Assembly (NCBI GenBank): GCA_013399875.1
Contig: VXAZ01008012.1
Location: forward strand, 117,279 to 181,278
DNA from: Gymnorhina tibicen
Taxonomy: Eukaryota; Chordata; Aves; Passeriformes; Artamidae
DNA length: 64,000 bases
Direction of reading: 5' to 3'
Shown: positions 27,679-40,724 of the stretch, one piece after another
How the letters are laid out: every line of letters begins with the position of its first letter
Numbering within the stretch: position 1 is the stretch's first letter
Position numbers and translations under genes: made by a program
The notes under the pieces: model-generated
What the model saw: the letters and a program-made list of their open reading frames with translations, nothing else
What the model was told of the DNA's origin: nothing
The model's database searches: none

Positions 27679-27741
27679 AGGTCACGTGGGAGAAATGCAA
27701 AGTTGTTGCNAGGTCACGTGGGAGAAATGCAAAGATGCTGC
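27679..27741. repeat. 31-bp direct duplication around a single N (contig overlap)
   Basis: Bases 27,679-27,709 recur at 27,711-27,741, with mismatches only in the last few bases, around an N at 27,710. The shared core is AGGTCACGTGGGAGAAATGC. This is another unmerged contig overlap, inside the CR1 ORF2. Confidence 0.88.
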
Positions 27742-28362
27742 TCACCACTGCAAGGAGAAAATTTGTCACACTGAAGATTAACCAGAATTGAAGCCAGCCA
27801 CAATTGAGGGGGACAATAAAAAGAGGGGTTTTAAATGCATTAATAGCAAAAGACAGTGGAGAAATGATATTGTCCTGTTACAGGATGAGGATGGTCACCC
27901 CACAAACAGGGACATGGACGAGGCAGAGACGTTTAACGCTTTTTTTGCCTCTGTGCTCAAAGCCAGTGATGGATTAAGGAGGTCCAAGTGCCCTGGGCTG
28001 GAGGACCATGGCTGTGAGAATGATCAACTCCCAGCTGATCCTGAACTTGTATGGGATCTGCTGCTCCCCCTATAAATCTACAGGGCCCAATGGAATTCAT
28101 CTGAGAATACTCAAAGAGCCAGCTGATGTCATCATGAGATCTCTCTCAATGATTTTCAAATGGACTTGGGAATCTGGAAAGCTTTCCCAATTGACTGGAA
28201 GCTGGCTGATGTCCCAGTTTTCCAGAAGAGCAAGAAGGATGAGCCTAGAAATTACAGGCCTGTCACAGTCTCACTTCAGTGACTGGCAAAATTATGGAGA
28301 AGATTATTCTGGAAGGTATTGAAAAACACGTGAAGGACAACGCAGTCATTGGTTACAGCCAA

Positions 28363-28874
28363 NNNNNNNNNNNNNNNNNNNNNNNNNNNNNNNNNNNNNN
28401 NNNNNNNNNNNNNNNNNNNNNNNNNNNNNNNNNNNNNNNNNNNNNNNNNNNNNNNNNNNNNNNNNNNNNNNNNNNNNNNNNNNNNNNNNNNNNNNNNNNN
28501 NNNNNNNNNNNNNNNNNNNNNNNNNNNNNNNNNNNNNNNNNNNNNNNNNNNNNNNNNNNNNNNNNNNNNNNNNNNNNNNNNNNNNNNNNNNNNNNNNNNN
28601 NNNNNNNNNNNNNNNNNNNNNNNNNNNNNNNNNNNNNNNNNNNNNNNNNNNNNNNNNNNNNNNNNNNNNNNNNNNNNNNNNNNNNNNNNNNNNNNNNNNN
28701 NNNNNNNNNNNNNNNNNNNNNNNNNNNNNNNNNNNNNNNNNNNNNNNNNNNNNNNNNNNNNNNNNNNNNNNNNNNNNNNNNNNNNNNNNNNNNNNNNNNN
28801 NNNNNNNNNNNNNNNNNNNNNNNNNNNNNNNNNNNNNNNNNNNNNNNNNNNNNNNNNNNNNNNNNNNNNNNNNN
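28363..28874. other. Assembly gap, 512 N
   Basis: This run of unknown bases lies within the long CR1. Both flanks are CR1 in the same orientation, so the missing sequence is expected to be the CR1 reverse-transcriptase core. Confidence 0.99.
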
Positions 28875-29389
28875 CTGCTCTGCACTGGGGCGGCCTCACC
28901 TCGAGTGCTGGGGGCAGTTTTGGGTGCCACAGGGTAAGAGAGATATAAAGCTATTGGAGAGTGCCCAAAGGAGGGCCATGAGGATGGTGAAAGGCCTAAA
29001 TGGGAAGCCCGAAGGAGCAGCTGAGGTAATTTGGCTTGTTCAGCCTGGAGGAGACTGGGGGGAGACCTCACTGCAGTTGCAACTTCCATGTGAGAGGAAG
29101 AGGAGAGGCAGGCACTGATCTCTTCTCTCTGGTGGCCAGTGACAGGACCCGAGGGAATGGCCTGAAGCTGTGTCAGGGGAGGCTTAGGTTGGATGTTAGA
29201 AAAAGGTTCTTCAGCCAGAGGGTGGCTGGGCACTGGAATGAGCTCCCCAGGGAAGTGGTCACAGCACCAGCCTGACAGAGTTCAAGAAGCATTGAAAAAT
29301 GCTGTCAGGCACATGGTGTGACTCTTGGGTCAAGGGTTAGACTTGATCCTTGTGGGTCTCTTCTAACTCAGAATATTCTGTGATTCTGG

Positions 29390-30467
29390 GATACAGTCCT
29401 CGGAGCAAAAACTAATGCAAAGCAGCTCTTCCAGGTGAACATGCTTCCCTGAATGATGCACAGGGATTAATAAAAGAGGGCACCCTTTGGGCAAGCCCAG
29501 CTGTGTGAGTGAGCAGCTCATCCCCTTTCAGCGCTCAGTTGAGCACATCCATCTTACCCCCACCTGTGGCATCCCTGCTGAATTCATCAAGTAGCCTTTC
29601 TGCCTGTTCTGCCTGTGTCACCATTCCTCTGATGACAGTCCTGCCTGTTTCCTCCAGACTAGTTTTTTAATAGCCTAATGTCTGTCTGATAAAGAGATTT
29701 GTGGCCCTTGGGAGCAGTCGTTACCTCTCTGGTAACAGACAATCACAACTGGCTGCCTCACTGCTTTCCAAGAGTTCCAGGAGAAGTCTGTGTCATGCTT
29801 TCCCTTTCTATTGCTTGCTGCTGTAGATCCTTTAATGTAACTCTATGTGATCAATCACAGTTACATCAGATGAATCACAGACACTAATCCTACAAAATAA
29901 CAAAAGTGCCATCTACACTGTGTAATGGTGTCTCATCTCTAGCCACCTCACCTCTCTGAAGTCCATCAAGTGTTCAGCTTGGGGTCGTTCAGCCTTTGGA
30001 GTCACTGACCAAAAAGCAATCTCTAGTTACTTTTAAACTAAATGAGCTTGCACAGTAAAATATTTTTTAACTCATCCCAGAATTGTTTCTGTCCAGACAC
30101 AGGATGAACAGATACTGTGCCAGACAGTGACAGCTTCATGAAAAGATAACTTTAAACTCAGACAAATACCTACCATATAGAATTCACAGTTATCTTTTCA
30201 AAAATAAGAGATTATTCATATGACATAACTTTGCACTTTGTTGCTCAAAAAGAGAACAAACGATCCTCTGAGAACTTGCCAAGAGAGTCTCCAGCACATC
30301 ATGCATCCTAACCTCCTGTCATCCCTCTCAACCATCAGCCCCCACCTCAGTCTTATGGTATACTTTGGTATAAAGCACTGGGATCCATCACATGAGAGGC
30401 CTGTTTGAGTCCAACAAGGTGTAACAGCATGCCATGTGATGTGACTACAGCATTCAGTCTTGAAAAA
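29390..30467. other. Intergenic stretch without recognised features
   Basis: Unique-looking sequence; no exon, RNA gene or named transposon was recognised. Confidence 0.6.
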
Positions 30468-30596
30468 TGCTGCAAAGATAAATATGAAATCTCTGTACAC
30501 TTTTTTAAACCTTAGTATTACAGAGAGGTACAGAAATAGTCTTCTGTGAAAAGTGTAAAAATTTCCAGGAAGGTCACACATACATTTTCTTTTTGC
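30468..30596 (+). repeat. Unnamed dispersed repeat B, copy 2
   Basis: This is the diverged counterpart of 26,807-26,951, in the same orientation and about 3.7 kb away. It shares 'aaccttagtattacagagag' and 'caggaaggtcacacat'. Confidence 0.75.
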
Positions 30597-30732
30597 ATGT
30601 TCACTGGTGGGACTATTTTTCCATCTAGTTTTGCCTGAAAATACACTCTCTCTCACATAAATGTACCCATTGCCTTCTGACAGCTTGAACACCCAGTAGT
30701 CAGTGCCAAGCTTTGCACTGAACTCAGTTGTG

Positions 30733-30872
30733 TCACAGAATCACAGAGTATTATGAGTTGAAAGGGACCCACAAGGATCATCAGTCCAACTCCAAAGTGA
30801 ATGGCCTGTACGGGGCTCGAACCTGTGACCTTGGCATTATCAGCACCATGCTCAATCAACTGGCAGCAACCC
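30733..30872 (-). repeat. CR1 LINE 3' fragment
   Basis: It starts CACAGAATCACAGAGTA, followed by 'gttgaaagggacccacaagg' and the 'acggggctcgaacctgtgac' segment typical of the inverted CR1 3' UTR. The latter resembles a tRNA T arm but belongs to the LINE. Confidence 0.9.
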
Positions 30873-32550
30873 ATCAGCTGTGTCCTAAATTATCCCTCTT
30901 TGCAGAGGATTGAATTTTGCCTTTGAGATGTTAGATAGCAAGGACAAATTGACTTTCCTAAGGGCAAATCTGGGGAGACATATAAAGGAAAATGAAACTC
31001 AGTAAGTGAGGAATGAGTAGGAAGTTTCAAAACCACCTATTTTCACAAGAAAGAAAGTAATTTTTGAGATCTCTACAGAAGCATCTCTTGTTCTGGGACA
31101 CATAAATTAAATTGAACCTGATGACAGGTGCACTTTTGGAGAGCTATGAGGAGCCATGTTAGTCTGTGAAGCCTCTGAAAGCCACCTCTGGCCACATGGT
31201 CTTTCCACTCCAGCAAGGAGCTTCTTCATCACTGCAGACATCAGAGGGAGATTTGCTTTCTCAAGCAACTGGTCTCATCAGGTCAAGCAGCCTTTTCCAG
31301 AGGGACTTCAGCCTGTGAGACCAGCAGGTAGAATTAATACTAAATTAAAATTCCTGTTTATTTATGTAAGTATAAATGCTTGCACAGATTATTGCAAATT
31401 GCAAACAGAATGTTTGTTGTGGGAGGTACACAGCTGAATTTTCATCTTTTGCTTGTAAATGATTGGGTACCCATGAAAATATTTCCAAATCTGAATGGGA
31501 GAAACCACTGTTACAGGCTATGGGAATATATCACTCTTTTGGGCCTTCAATCATGGATTTTTTTAGATGTCTAGTGCATCTCAGTCACTGTCAGGTTTGC
31601 ACTGAGGTACAGAAATTCAATAGGAATTTGAGTTATGCTGTCAATAACTAATGTAAACAGCAAGCAGATGACAAATAGTAGTAATTCTTGTCTGAATAAA
31701 TCCAGGCTTAACTTCTATTCCCTCCAGCTTGAACTGAAGCTACCATTAAGCTGCCAGGTTGCAGATCTTACTATTGTTACTTTGAACATTGCAGTAACCC
31801 ATTTGTATTTTTATTGAACAGTACTTTCTTCTAATTCACATCTACATGACTGCTTCTACTTTCATAGGAATATTATGTGTGTGGTCCTTCACTTTTGGCT
31901 TTCTCCTGTGTCATTTGTGGACTCATGCAACAGTTTTGGAAGGCAACTGTCTGTGCCAAGGGTTAAAGTTTGGTTTGGGCTTGGGACATATGCTGTCTCA
32001 AGATGAGTGCTGTGCTCTTGCCAGCTCACATGCTTCAGCAGAGTTTCACTGGATGCCAAAACTCCTGTCTGAAGTACCCCAAGGTTTGAAAATTAATATT
32101 CCAAAGATATAGGAGAAATGGGAGAAATAATAATCAATTTAAAAAAACACTAGAAAAACCACTCTCTTAGAATACTTACTGAAAGGTATTAAAAATCTGT
32201 GTTGCTACAATTGAAAATTGGTATATTTACACACGTGTATAAACCCTCTCTTTACATGCGTGTTAGAGAATCATCCTGCTCCACCCTGGATACCAGATTT
32301 ACATCCTTTCCTTCCCTCTGTTTATATTTTTTTGCTAAGTACTATGCAATTTAATTTCCCTTCTCTGGTTCCTATGAACTTTTACAGAGTTCATTTTGAC
32401 TGATTCCTCTTATTGACCTCCTTTCCTCCCAAATCATTAGATGCTAGAAAAGACACTTACCTTTCGCTTTAGAAGAACTTAATTGAAAGTTTTAAAAAGC
32501 AGTTTAGAAGCCTTCTTGCTCAGTTGTTAGCTTCAGTGTTTCACTGCTTT
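30873..32550. other. Intergenic stretch without recognised features
   Basis: AT-rich; short open frames only, with no splice context or protein motif that I recognise. Confidence 0.6.
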
Positions 32551-32835
32551 CCATGGAATAGAATAGAATAGACTAGACTAGACTGGACTATAATAGGATA
32601 TTTCAGCTGTAAGGGACCTACAACACCCATCTTGCCCAACTGCCTAAGCACTTCAGGGCTGATCAAAAGTTAAAGCATATTGATAAGGACATCATCCAAA
32701 TGCTCCTTAAACAACGACAGGGTCAATGCATCAACCACATCCTCTAGGAAGCCCATTCCAGGGTATCCTTCTGGTAAAAAAATGCGTCTCTTCTCTTAGC
32801 TTTAAAAGACCAAGGAAGAGGAGACCTCCCAAGAA
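32551..32835 (-). repeat. CR1 LINE 3' fragment with AATAG-type tail
   Basis: A GAATA/GACTA pentanucleotide tail (32,556-32,588) precedes inverted CR1 text including 'cttgcccaactgcctaagca', 'cttcagggctgatcaaaagt' and 'ctctaggaagcccattcca'. This is a different CR1 subfamily from the ATTCTATG-tailed copies. Confidence 0.88.
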
Positions 32836-35800
32836 TCCTTGTACAGCACTGGTATATCTCAATCCTGATGGGAATATCTGAATTATATCAAAATGCAAAC
32901 ATTACCAAAAACCATTGATTTAAGCAACAAAGAAACAAACAAACAAACAAACTATACCCTTAGGCATTTAAGTACTTAGCTTTTTGGGGGTTTTAATGGG
33001 AGAAATATGCTTTGCAATAATATTTCCTTAGGCAATCCATCAGCTTCTTGGTTTTATGACAGAGGTGATCCTGAGTCTAAGCATATACATAGCAATGGAG
33101 TACATTTGTGCCATTTCAGGTTGTTGGAAATATAGCCCAGATTTTGGTATGTTACAACAACATCAAAAAAACATTTACAAACTTAAAAGGAGGTTGTATA
33201 AAACAAGGACTACTGCACAAGGATGGTATTTGATTAACAGCCATGAACTTCAGGCTCCTTGGGCTTTTTTCTCCTTGTAAATTAATGCAACTGGAACATA
33301 TTATGGGCAGACATTAAGTCATAATTTGAAGTCTCTGAGTCAGTCGGTGTTCCTGGAGCAAAGGGATAGACCTTGAAAGAAGGGAAAATTAAGATCAGGT
33401 GAAAGGGCAGGGAAGCTGAGAGCTGCAGGTGACAACAGGGCAGGCTCATGACAGAACTTGATCATGGGCTGGGGACATGGCCAAGGTCATGCTCAGACAC
33501 TGGCCCACAGGCTATGGAATGATCAGTGGGTCCCATGGCCACGCAGGGTTCACTGGCGGCACAGCTCAGGCAAAGACCAAAAACAAGAGCCCAGCTTATA
33601 AGCAGTTTCCAGGGCAGGTGGAGATGACCTCTCTTGCTGAGGCTTCAACAGCTCAGGGTCTGGTTTACCAAACGTTTGGGTTTTGGTTTTTTTGTTTTGG
33701 GTTTTTTTTTTCCTTTGAAAATAGAAACAAAGTAATTGTTCATATTCTTCCACCTTGTCCAGCAGACCCGAGAAGATGCCAGCGGGGGTTCTCTGTGTGA
33801 AGAATAAATGATGAGCAACCCCTGATGGATGCCCTCTTTCCCCGCATTGCTCTGGCACAGGGTAGGGCAGTCTGAGTGTGCATGCAACTCTTGAACTCCT
33901 GGCTGCTGTGAGATGATGAGGGGGGCAGCAGTTTCCCAGAGCTCAGAGGGAACCCCACCTGCAGTCAAACATTATTTTGTTCTAGCACCAGGTATCAGAA
34001 AGGAGAAGTCAACTCCAAGGTTACGTTTTCTGTATACACCTTCCATGCTTTGTCACTAACAAAATATTTTGCTGATACAGAACCTTTCATAATGTCTGCA
34101 CTTGAACCCTCTCACACACAGTGCCACCCTGGACTTCTTAGGATGTTTATAATTAGAAGCCTAATGTGAAGCAAGACAACAGAGTTTAATAAACTTATCT
34201 GTACCACTGAATTTGGGGCAAGAATTCCGTACCACTGAATTTCTGAAGAGCTCTATCCTGCAAAATCAAGCAGAGACCAGCCAATGTGAGTAATTTATAC
34301 AGATGAAGCAGTGAAGTGAGACATGATCTTTAATTCTCTGGACAACCCCCCACTATCAACAACCCTCTATTTTGAAGTGTGATACCACACAAATACCAGG
34401 TCCTTAACAGCCAACCAAGAACAGTCTTTTTGAAACAAACCCTCCTCTGGAAGGCAGCTGTGTGTATCAGCAGGCTGATTACTTCAGTCCAAAATTTTAC
34501 ATCTCTGTGGGCAGATGGACTGCACAGAGGAAAATTGCTGTTCAACAGGTAGGAAGAGAGCTGAGTTTTCTTTAAACATCAGTTTTCAGAGCCTGCTTCC
34601 TTATTTTCATGAATATAGTGTCTATTTCCAGGGAAATGAACCTTTAGTAGAGAGCAAAAGCCAAAAGTATTAACATCCTAATCAGCAGGGAAGTGCAGAA
34701 GTCACGAAGGTGAGTGTATGGATAGAAATCAAATTTAGGTGCTCTTAACTGAAATTTTTCAGCTTGCATTAGTCCTGGGCTGTTCCTGGTTACTTTCTCT
34801 CTTGTCTCTGTTGCTTGTCCTTGAGTCTGGAAGGAAAAGGTTTTCTCATTATGGTTGTCTTTTTCACTGGCAAGGCAGCAACAGCTGTCATAATGCAAAA
34901 GCCAGCCTGTGAAATATACTTAATTCTTAACTAAATCAGTAATTTCAGATGACCATGACTTCTCATTGATGTAGATTTCTTCCTTTGAACTTGTAGCACG
35001 CAGAATGCAAACCTTGACTTTATTTCCAAGAAACTCAAAGCCACTTCACTCTATCAACTCAAAGCCACTTTACTGTATCAACACAGAATTAAAAAACCAT
35101 TTATTTCCTTACTTACAGGTAAAAACAAGCTGAAATATTCCTTCTATGACAGAATTCCAGCTGGTGGTTGACCAAGGAATAGCACAGCAAAACTCACATT
35201 CTCAACAGACTGTAATAAAATAAAATCCCTGCGGACATCCCTGCCCAAAACCAGCAGCCTGCACGTGGATGTGGGTCACCACCAGCCCTGGAGTCTCACC
35301 CCATGTGACTTGGTACAGTCTGTTGAATCCTGTGATGGGATCCTGCTGTGTTCAGCAGGATCTTCATTCTGCCTGTGTCTTAATTAGCTGGCATAATAAA
35401 GTTAGCTGACATTCAGATCTTGGAAGAGCTTGCTCAGGCTGAAAGAAGTTCCTTCCTGTCCAATTGACCTGGAGTCTGGAAAGAAGTAGATCAGCTGTTT
35501 TCTTTTCTGGCTACAGCAAGTCACTGAAATAAAGTGCTTTGTTTGTGGCAGTGTTTTTGTCCCTTAGCACCAACTAAAGCCTTTCCTTTAAGTTTTCTCC
35601 TGTATGAAGTTGGCTTTCTTGAATATTTATGCTTAGAGCTGTATATATAAACTAATTAAGAAAATAAATTTATAAAAACTTGTTCTGTTAGGAGCCGCAA
35701 TAGTCCTGAACTCTCACTATACTTTTCTGCCCAAGTTTGGTCAGAGGGCTTGGTTTTCTACCTTTGTATGAGTTCAGCTGAATTGTTTAATCAGACATTA

Positions 35801-37149
35801 TATGCAGGTGTCTTTCTCTCTCTCTCCTTTTGTTCCCCTTATGCTTTCTTGCAGCCTAGTGTTTCTCCTGCCTTGTCCTCTTCTCACAGTTTCCCATGAA
35901 GTGGCTTTGGGAATTAACTCATTTAGTTTGGCACCTTTGGTCAGCATGGCAGCCTGGGGCCAAGCAGGCTTAGTTCTAAGTCCCTGGAGCATAGGCTGAA
36001 CATCACCACCAGACTGTGACTCATTGAAAGGCACCGTTGTGTACAGGTCTCTTGTTGGTCCTGCAAGGGGGAATTATACCTCAGACAGCCTTGCTTTTGC
36101 CACATCCCCATGTTTAGGCATTTTCATTCTTAGCACAGGTCTTAAAATTTTCTTTCTTTTCTGTATAGAGGAGCTGGCAGTGTCTGAAAGAATGGTTTTT
36201 AGGAATTAAAGAATTAAATGGCAGGAATATCCAGTCCGTACTTCCTTCCTGGCACTTCACCCAGCTTTTCTGTACCTATTCAATTCAGTTTAATAAAGAA
36301 TTGCATTCCCACTAGAATTGCATATGATGGTTCAGTAACTTAGAGCATCCTGTTGAGCTTCTGGTTTCTGTGTCCAATAGAAGGCTTTTTCTAAGGAAGC
36401 TGATGATGAAGGCATGCAAGCTAGAGGAAGGATAACTGTTAAAGGAATTTCATCCTTAGGTAGTATTTTTGGTCAGTGGGGAAAAGTGAAACTAAGATTT
36501 ATCCCCCATGTCAGAGTGTCCAACTGATCAGATGTCATGCTCTGTATGCAGACGTGCCTCTGTCCTGGAGTCCAGTCCATATGCCATATGGATGCCTAAA
36601 TTTTTCTAACTGCTCTGTATCTGTAATAGACTCTTGTAGGAAATCTATTGTTCTTTCTAGTTTGCAGTCAACCAGATTTAATAAAAATGCTGAGTTTCTT
36701 GTGGAATGTGAACTCAGGAGAAGCCTGTCTCAATGGCAAAGTTGAGGCCAATAAATCCTAGAGTTGTTTGCAACACAGATGACAAAGAGGTTCAGAAATG
36801 TAGCTGTTGCGTGTGTTACAAGACTGGCATGAAAAGATGGAGAGATTTCTAGACTTCCCTTAGAGATTTCTAAAGAAAATAGAAGACTGAATGTCATTCT
36901 ACAGTCAGTGAAGAGCTTGGATGGTGATAAATGCAACAGAGGGAGCCAACAGGGAGCAGTGGTTTGTGTAGTATACAAGATGGTCCAAGAGCCTTTTCAA
37001 GAACAGCACAACTGTGTCACTACAACAGCAGGCGACAGCCTGACATGAGCCTGTGTCTATGAAGTAACAGACTATTCTCTCCAAAAGGGAGTGTTTTATC
37101 TACTGTGCTTTTGCAGCAATAAACTCAATTTTCAAGGCATTTCCAGTGC
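32836..37149. other. Intergenic stretch with minor simple repeats
   Basis: No exon or transposon was recognised. Small features are an AAAC run (about 32,931-32,951), a T/G-rich tract (33,672-33,716), a 24-base tandem pair (35,033-35,056 and 35,057-35,080) and a perfect hairpin (35,339-35,362). Confidence 0.6.
35339..35362. repeat. Perfect 10-bp inverted repeat with TGTT loop
   Basis: GATCCTGCTG and CAGCAGGATC are exact reverse complements separated by four bases. No terminator-like or gene context is visible. Confidence 0.85.
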
Positions 37150-38335
37150 AATAATAAACAACACTGATCTTCCCAACACTGATCAACAAGACATGGAGTG
37201 CTTGGCTGGCCCTGATACTTACAAACCAGGAGGAGTTGGTCAGGGATCTGAAGATCAGAAACAAACCTGGTTGCAGGAACCATGAGATGGTGGAGATTAA
37301 GACCCTGAGATGATGGAATAAGGCAAACAGCAAGACCACCTTTGACTTCTTGAGAGTAAAATTTGTCCAGAGATCTGGCTGGAAGAACTCCATGGGATAT
37401 GGCCCTGGAGAGAGGAGGAGTCCAGGACAGCTAGTGGATGTTCAGGGTAGTCTTCTCCAAGCTCAAAAACCGTCCATGCCAACAAGCAGAAACCAAGCAA
37501 AGAGGGCAGAGGGTGAGCGAGGAGCTCCCAAAAAGACACAGACATAAAAAGGAAGTGTACTAGAGGTGGAAGCAGGGACAGGTGTCAGGAGGACTGCAGA
37601 GATGCTGTCTGGTTGTAGAAATTGTCAGGAAAGCCAAAGCTCATCTGGAAGTGAATATGGCAACACCATATTCACCAGCATGAATATGAACACCAGCATG
37701 GAAAGTTTCCACAAGGACAACAGCAGCAAAAGGAAGACCAGAGAAAACACGGCCCCACTGCTCAAGTGGGCAGGGAGCACTCTGACAAAGGCCACAGGAG
37801 TATTCAATGTCTTCTTCACCTCTCTGGTTACTGGTGTACCTTGCTCTCAGTAATCTCAGGGACCAATGGGAAAGTCCAGGGCAAAGTACATTTACTCCCA
37901 GTGGAGGATGATCGGGTTAGGGAATATATATAAATAAACTGTACCTACAGACATCCATGGCCCTGATGAAATGGACCCATGAGTGCTGGGGGTGCTGGCC
38001 TATGTCATTACCGGCTGCTTGCAATCAAAAGGGTGTGGAGGAGAGAGCTGTGAGAACTGGGAGGAAGCAAGGGTCTCTCCTGTTGTCAAGAAGGGGAATC
38101 TGAGGAAATAGAGCCTGTGGAGTCTCACCTGAATCCCTGGGAAGGTGGTGGAGCAGCTAATCCTGGAAATCATTTCAGGGACAAGAAGGCGTCTGCAAGT
38201 AGTTGGCATGGGCTTATGAAGGGAAAAGCCTGCCTGACCAATCTAATGGCCTTCCAGAATAAGGTGACTGGCTTGGTGTATGTACCACAGGAAAGAAAGA
38301 CTGGGAAACAGTTACTCAGAACAATGGACAGAGAA
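37150..38335 (+). repeat. CR1 LINE, endonuclease-RT linker and early RT of ORF2
   Basis: Old, frameshifted sense CR1. Blocks include 'ggaggagttggtcagggatc', 'aaaaaggaagtgtac', 'gaggtggaagcagggacagg', 'aacagcagcaaaaggaagac', 'catggccctgatgaa' and 'gggaaaagcctgcctgacc'. The 3' end is missing: the copy stops in the RT region near 38,335. Confidence 0.88.
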
Positions 38336-40724
38336 AAACTAGGTTCCTGCTGCATGTAACAGATTCAAGAAATGTTTATTTAGCATAAATTTGGATGCCT
38401 GCTGGATAATTTTTATATTAGTGCTGACAGCTGCTTGCTGTAGCAGATGAAAGTACAGTGCTGCTGCCCTCTTTGTGTTTCTTTCTTATTCTGGTACTGA
38501 GTCTCCATTAGCATTTCTGGAGGAGTAAATACGTTGATTGGGAAAAGACAACTTTCTTTTAAATATTTGACATGGGTGTGTTATCAAGACATCAAGAGGA
38601 AAATGCAAAGATAAAGGAGATGCTGTTTGTCACTGTCTGCATCTTCAGACACCCACCACAACAAAAAATCTGCTTTATTTTTAGGAAGAACCATAATAGA
38701 GCTGACTGCCACCAAGTGACATCTCTTTTATGAGTGGACTATGTTCAGCAACTAAGGTGAATTTTGCTGTAAGAGTTGAGGAAATGTTTCTCATCTTTGA
38801 CCACTTCTGTTTCTGCCTTGGTCACTGTCCCTGCCAAACAAAGGAAGGCAAAAACATGAGTAAAAACAGCTAAACAAGCCACAAATATCCAGAGTGGGTC
38901 CTGTCCTGCTTCTGTCTCTGTTTCTAACAGAAATTAGTATTAGATATATTAGAAGAACATACAAGAAAGGCTGTCACTAATAACTCAGCACAAAAGAGAT
39001 GCCTTTTATTATTTTTAGCATTCTCATGGCAATGGCACAATGATTTTTTTTTTATAGTAATTAGTCTTTGACAGCCTTCTGCAGCAGGACGCCATGCTGC
39101 CAATATCTGTTACCCAGTCCTTCCATAATCCTCCAAAGTTATTTGTTTCACTTTTAATTTATGACAATAGGTTCCATATGGGCTTATCTGCATGAAACCA
39201 TTTCCTGATATTAATATGAAATGCTTTTCCTTTCCGTTTGTTCCTGTTCTACTATTATAACAGCCAAATAAAGAAGGCGCTTTCCCCAGACTTATCACTC
39301 ATATTTTACCTTTCTGTGGATCCCTCTTTTTCATCATGGGTGAAATCCTGCCTAGAGAGAATAACTACAGTGACTTCTTTGAGCCAAAACTATGTATCTT
39401 TTCCCCTTGATTCTTGAGCTACTGACTTTCTCCTTTGAAAGAAACTTTGCTTAACACCCTAGTGCTCTGTCATTCCTTTTGTTCTTGTGTTACTGTTACA
39501 TCTGTGTTGAGCTACAGTGAGCAAAATCAAATGTTTTTTAGAGACTGTACCATCACCATGGTTATCTGTATTAATTGCTTGGAATAGAAAAAGATGTGTT
39601 CCTGAGTGGGATGTAAAAAAAGACTATCAGGTGAGATATATTAGGAAGTGTTAAAAAGACTAGTATTGCCAAGTTAAATTTTTGATTTTCAGTGGATTTC
39701 TGTGTATTAAATTTATATGCACCCAATTACATGGAGTTATTACCACATTTTCTGTGATTTCTTTCAAAAGTTTGATCTGTGTAAAAGCTGAGCAAGGTCA
39801 GGCATTTCTGACAAGTTTTAGTGGATACAGGACTTCAGTGCAGATGCCCAAGTAATACTGGCATTTCTGGCTTAGTGATGGGCAACACCAAAGGCATGAA
39901 TGCTTCTCCAGAGCTGCAGCTGCCTCACACTTTGGGAAGTTATACCCCAGCTGCTCCAGGACAGATTATGGGAAACAGAATCGGCAAACCAGCAGCCTTT
40001 ACCTGGAACTGATGTGTTAAAAGATGTTTTCAAGAATTGTATGGGGTTTTTTTGCATGATGTTGCCTTTGTAGAAACATATTCCTTGTAGGTACCAAACT
40101 CCCAGGTGACTGGCACTTACCTTTCTCTCACCTGTGTTTTCAAGATGAAGGACACCTGCCACAGGAAAAAGACAGTAACTTGAAATGTTTTGTCTTTGTA
40201 GGTGGTTTCAGTCCAATTAACAAAGCAGGCTAATTCTGATGAATGTGTTTATCTCTGTGACACATCCAGGCAATCTAAGTAGGACAAGGAAACTGATATA
40301 TTGCTGATCCTGAAGTGATACTTTAGGCATTACAAGCTTACCTACCACTGTCTGTGCAAACTAACTATATCCTTGCCCTTAGCTGACACCAATAAAACTC
40401 TGTTTTTGCTGCGACTAGCTTGAAGTCTTCAAAACAGGCACAAAATTCATAGGAAGAGCTAGGAAAATTTTTCTGCAATTTTTCCATGCAGCTCTTTCTC
40501 TCCTCTTAAGCAGTTCAGCAATTGAGAATATATTTGGCAGACAGAGAACCACAGCCATGAAAGAAGTGAAGTTCAGTTGATGCCATGATGATTTTTTGTC
40601 TTTTTTATATACCCCTTTATACCCCTTTTATATACTCTTTTATACAGCTTTTATGTATCCTCAGTGCTTTTAGCCCATATGCTTGTAATCCCTTAAGACT
40701 GATAACTTAGTTTAGACCCAATAT
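38336..40724. other. Intergenic stretch without recognised genes
   Basis: AT-rich. A short imperfect TATACCCCTT-type tandem lies at about 40,606-40,650. Nothing else was recognised. Confidence 0.6.

Larger units (their letters stand above)
26950..29389 (+). repeat. Long CR1 LINE with endonuclease, RT and 3' end, interrupted by a gap
   Basis: This is the most complete CR1 in the window. At 27,049-27,180 it encodes the apurinic-type endonuclease region: VCYRPPSQDG and LVLMGDFSLPGVTW, the latter corresponding to the conserved GDFN motif of non-LTR endonucleases. Around 27,788-28,362 it encodes the start of the reverse transcriptase. The 512-N gap at 28,363-28,874 removes the RT core. The sequence resumes with the late ORF2 motif SALGRPHLECWGQFW and the 3' UTR, ending AATATTCTGTGATTCT. 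Several frameshifts and the single N at 27,710 break the frame. It is an inactive copy. Confidence 0.93.

Noticed and set aside
28276..29233. Long open frames of up to 295 codons across 28.3-29.2 kb
   Set aside because: They run through 512 Ns; the readable ends are CR1 sequence on either strand.
30733..30872. tRNA-like T-arm motif (GGGGCTCGAACC)
   Set aside because: This is a standard part of the inverted CR1 3' UTR; no tRNA fold can be built around it.
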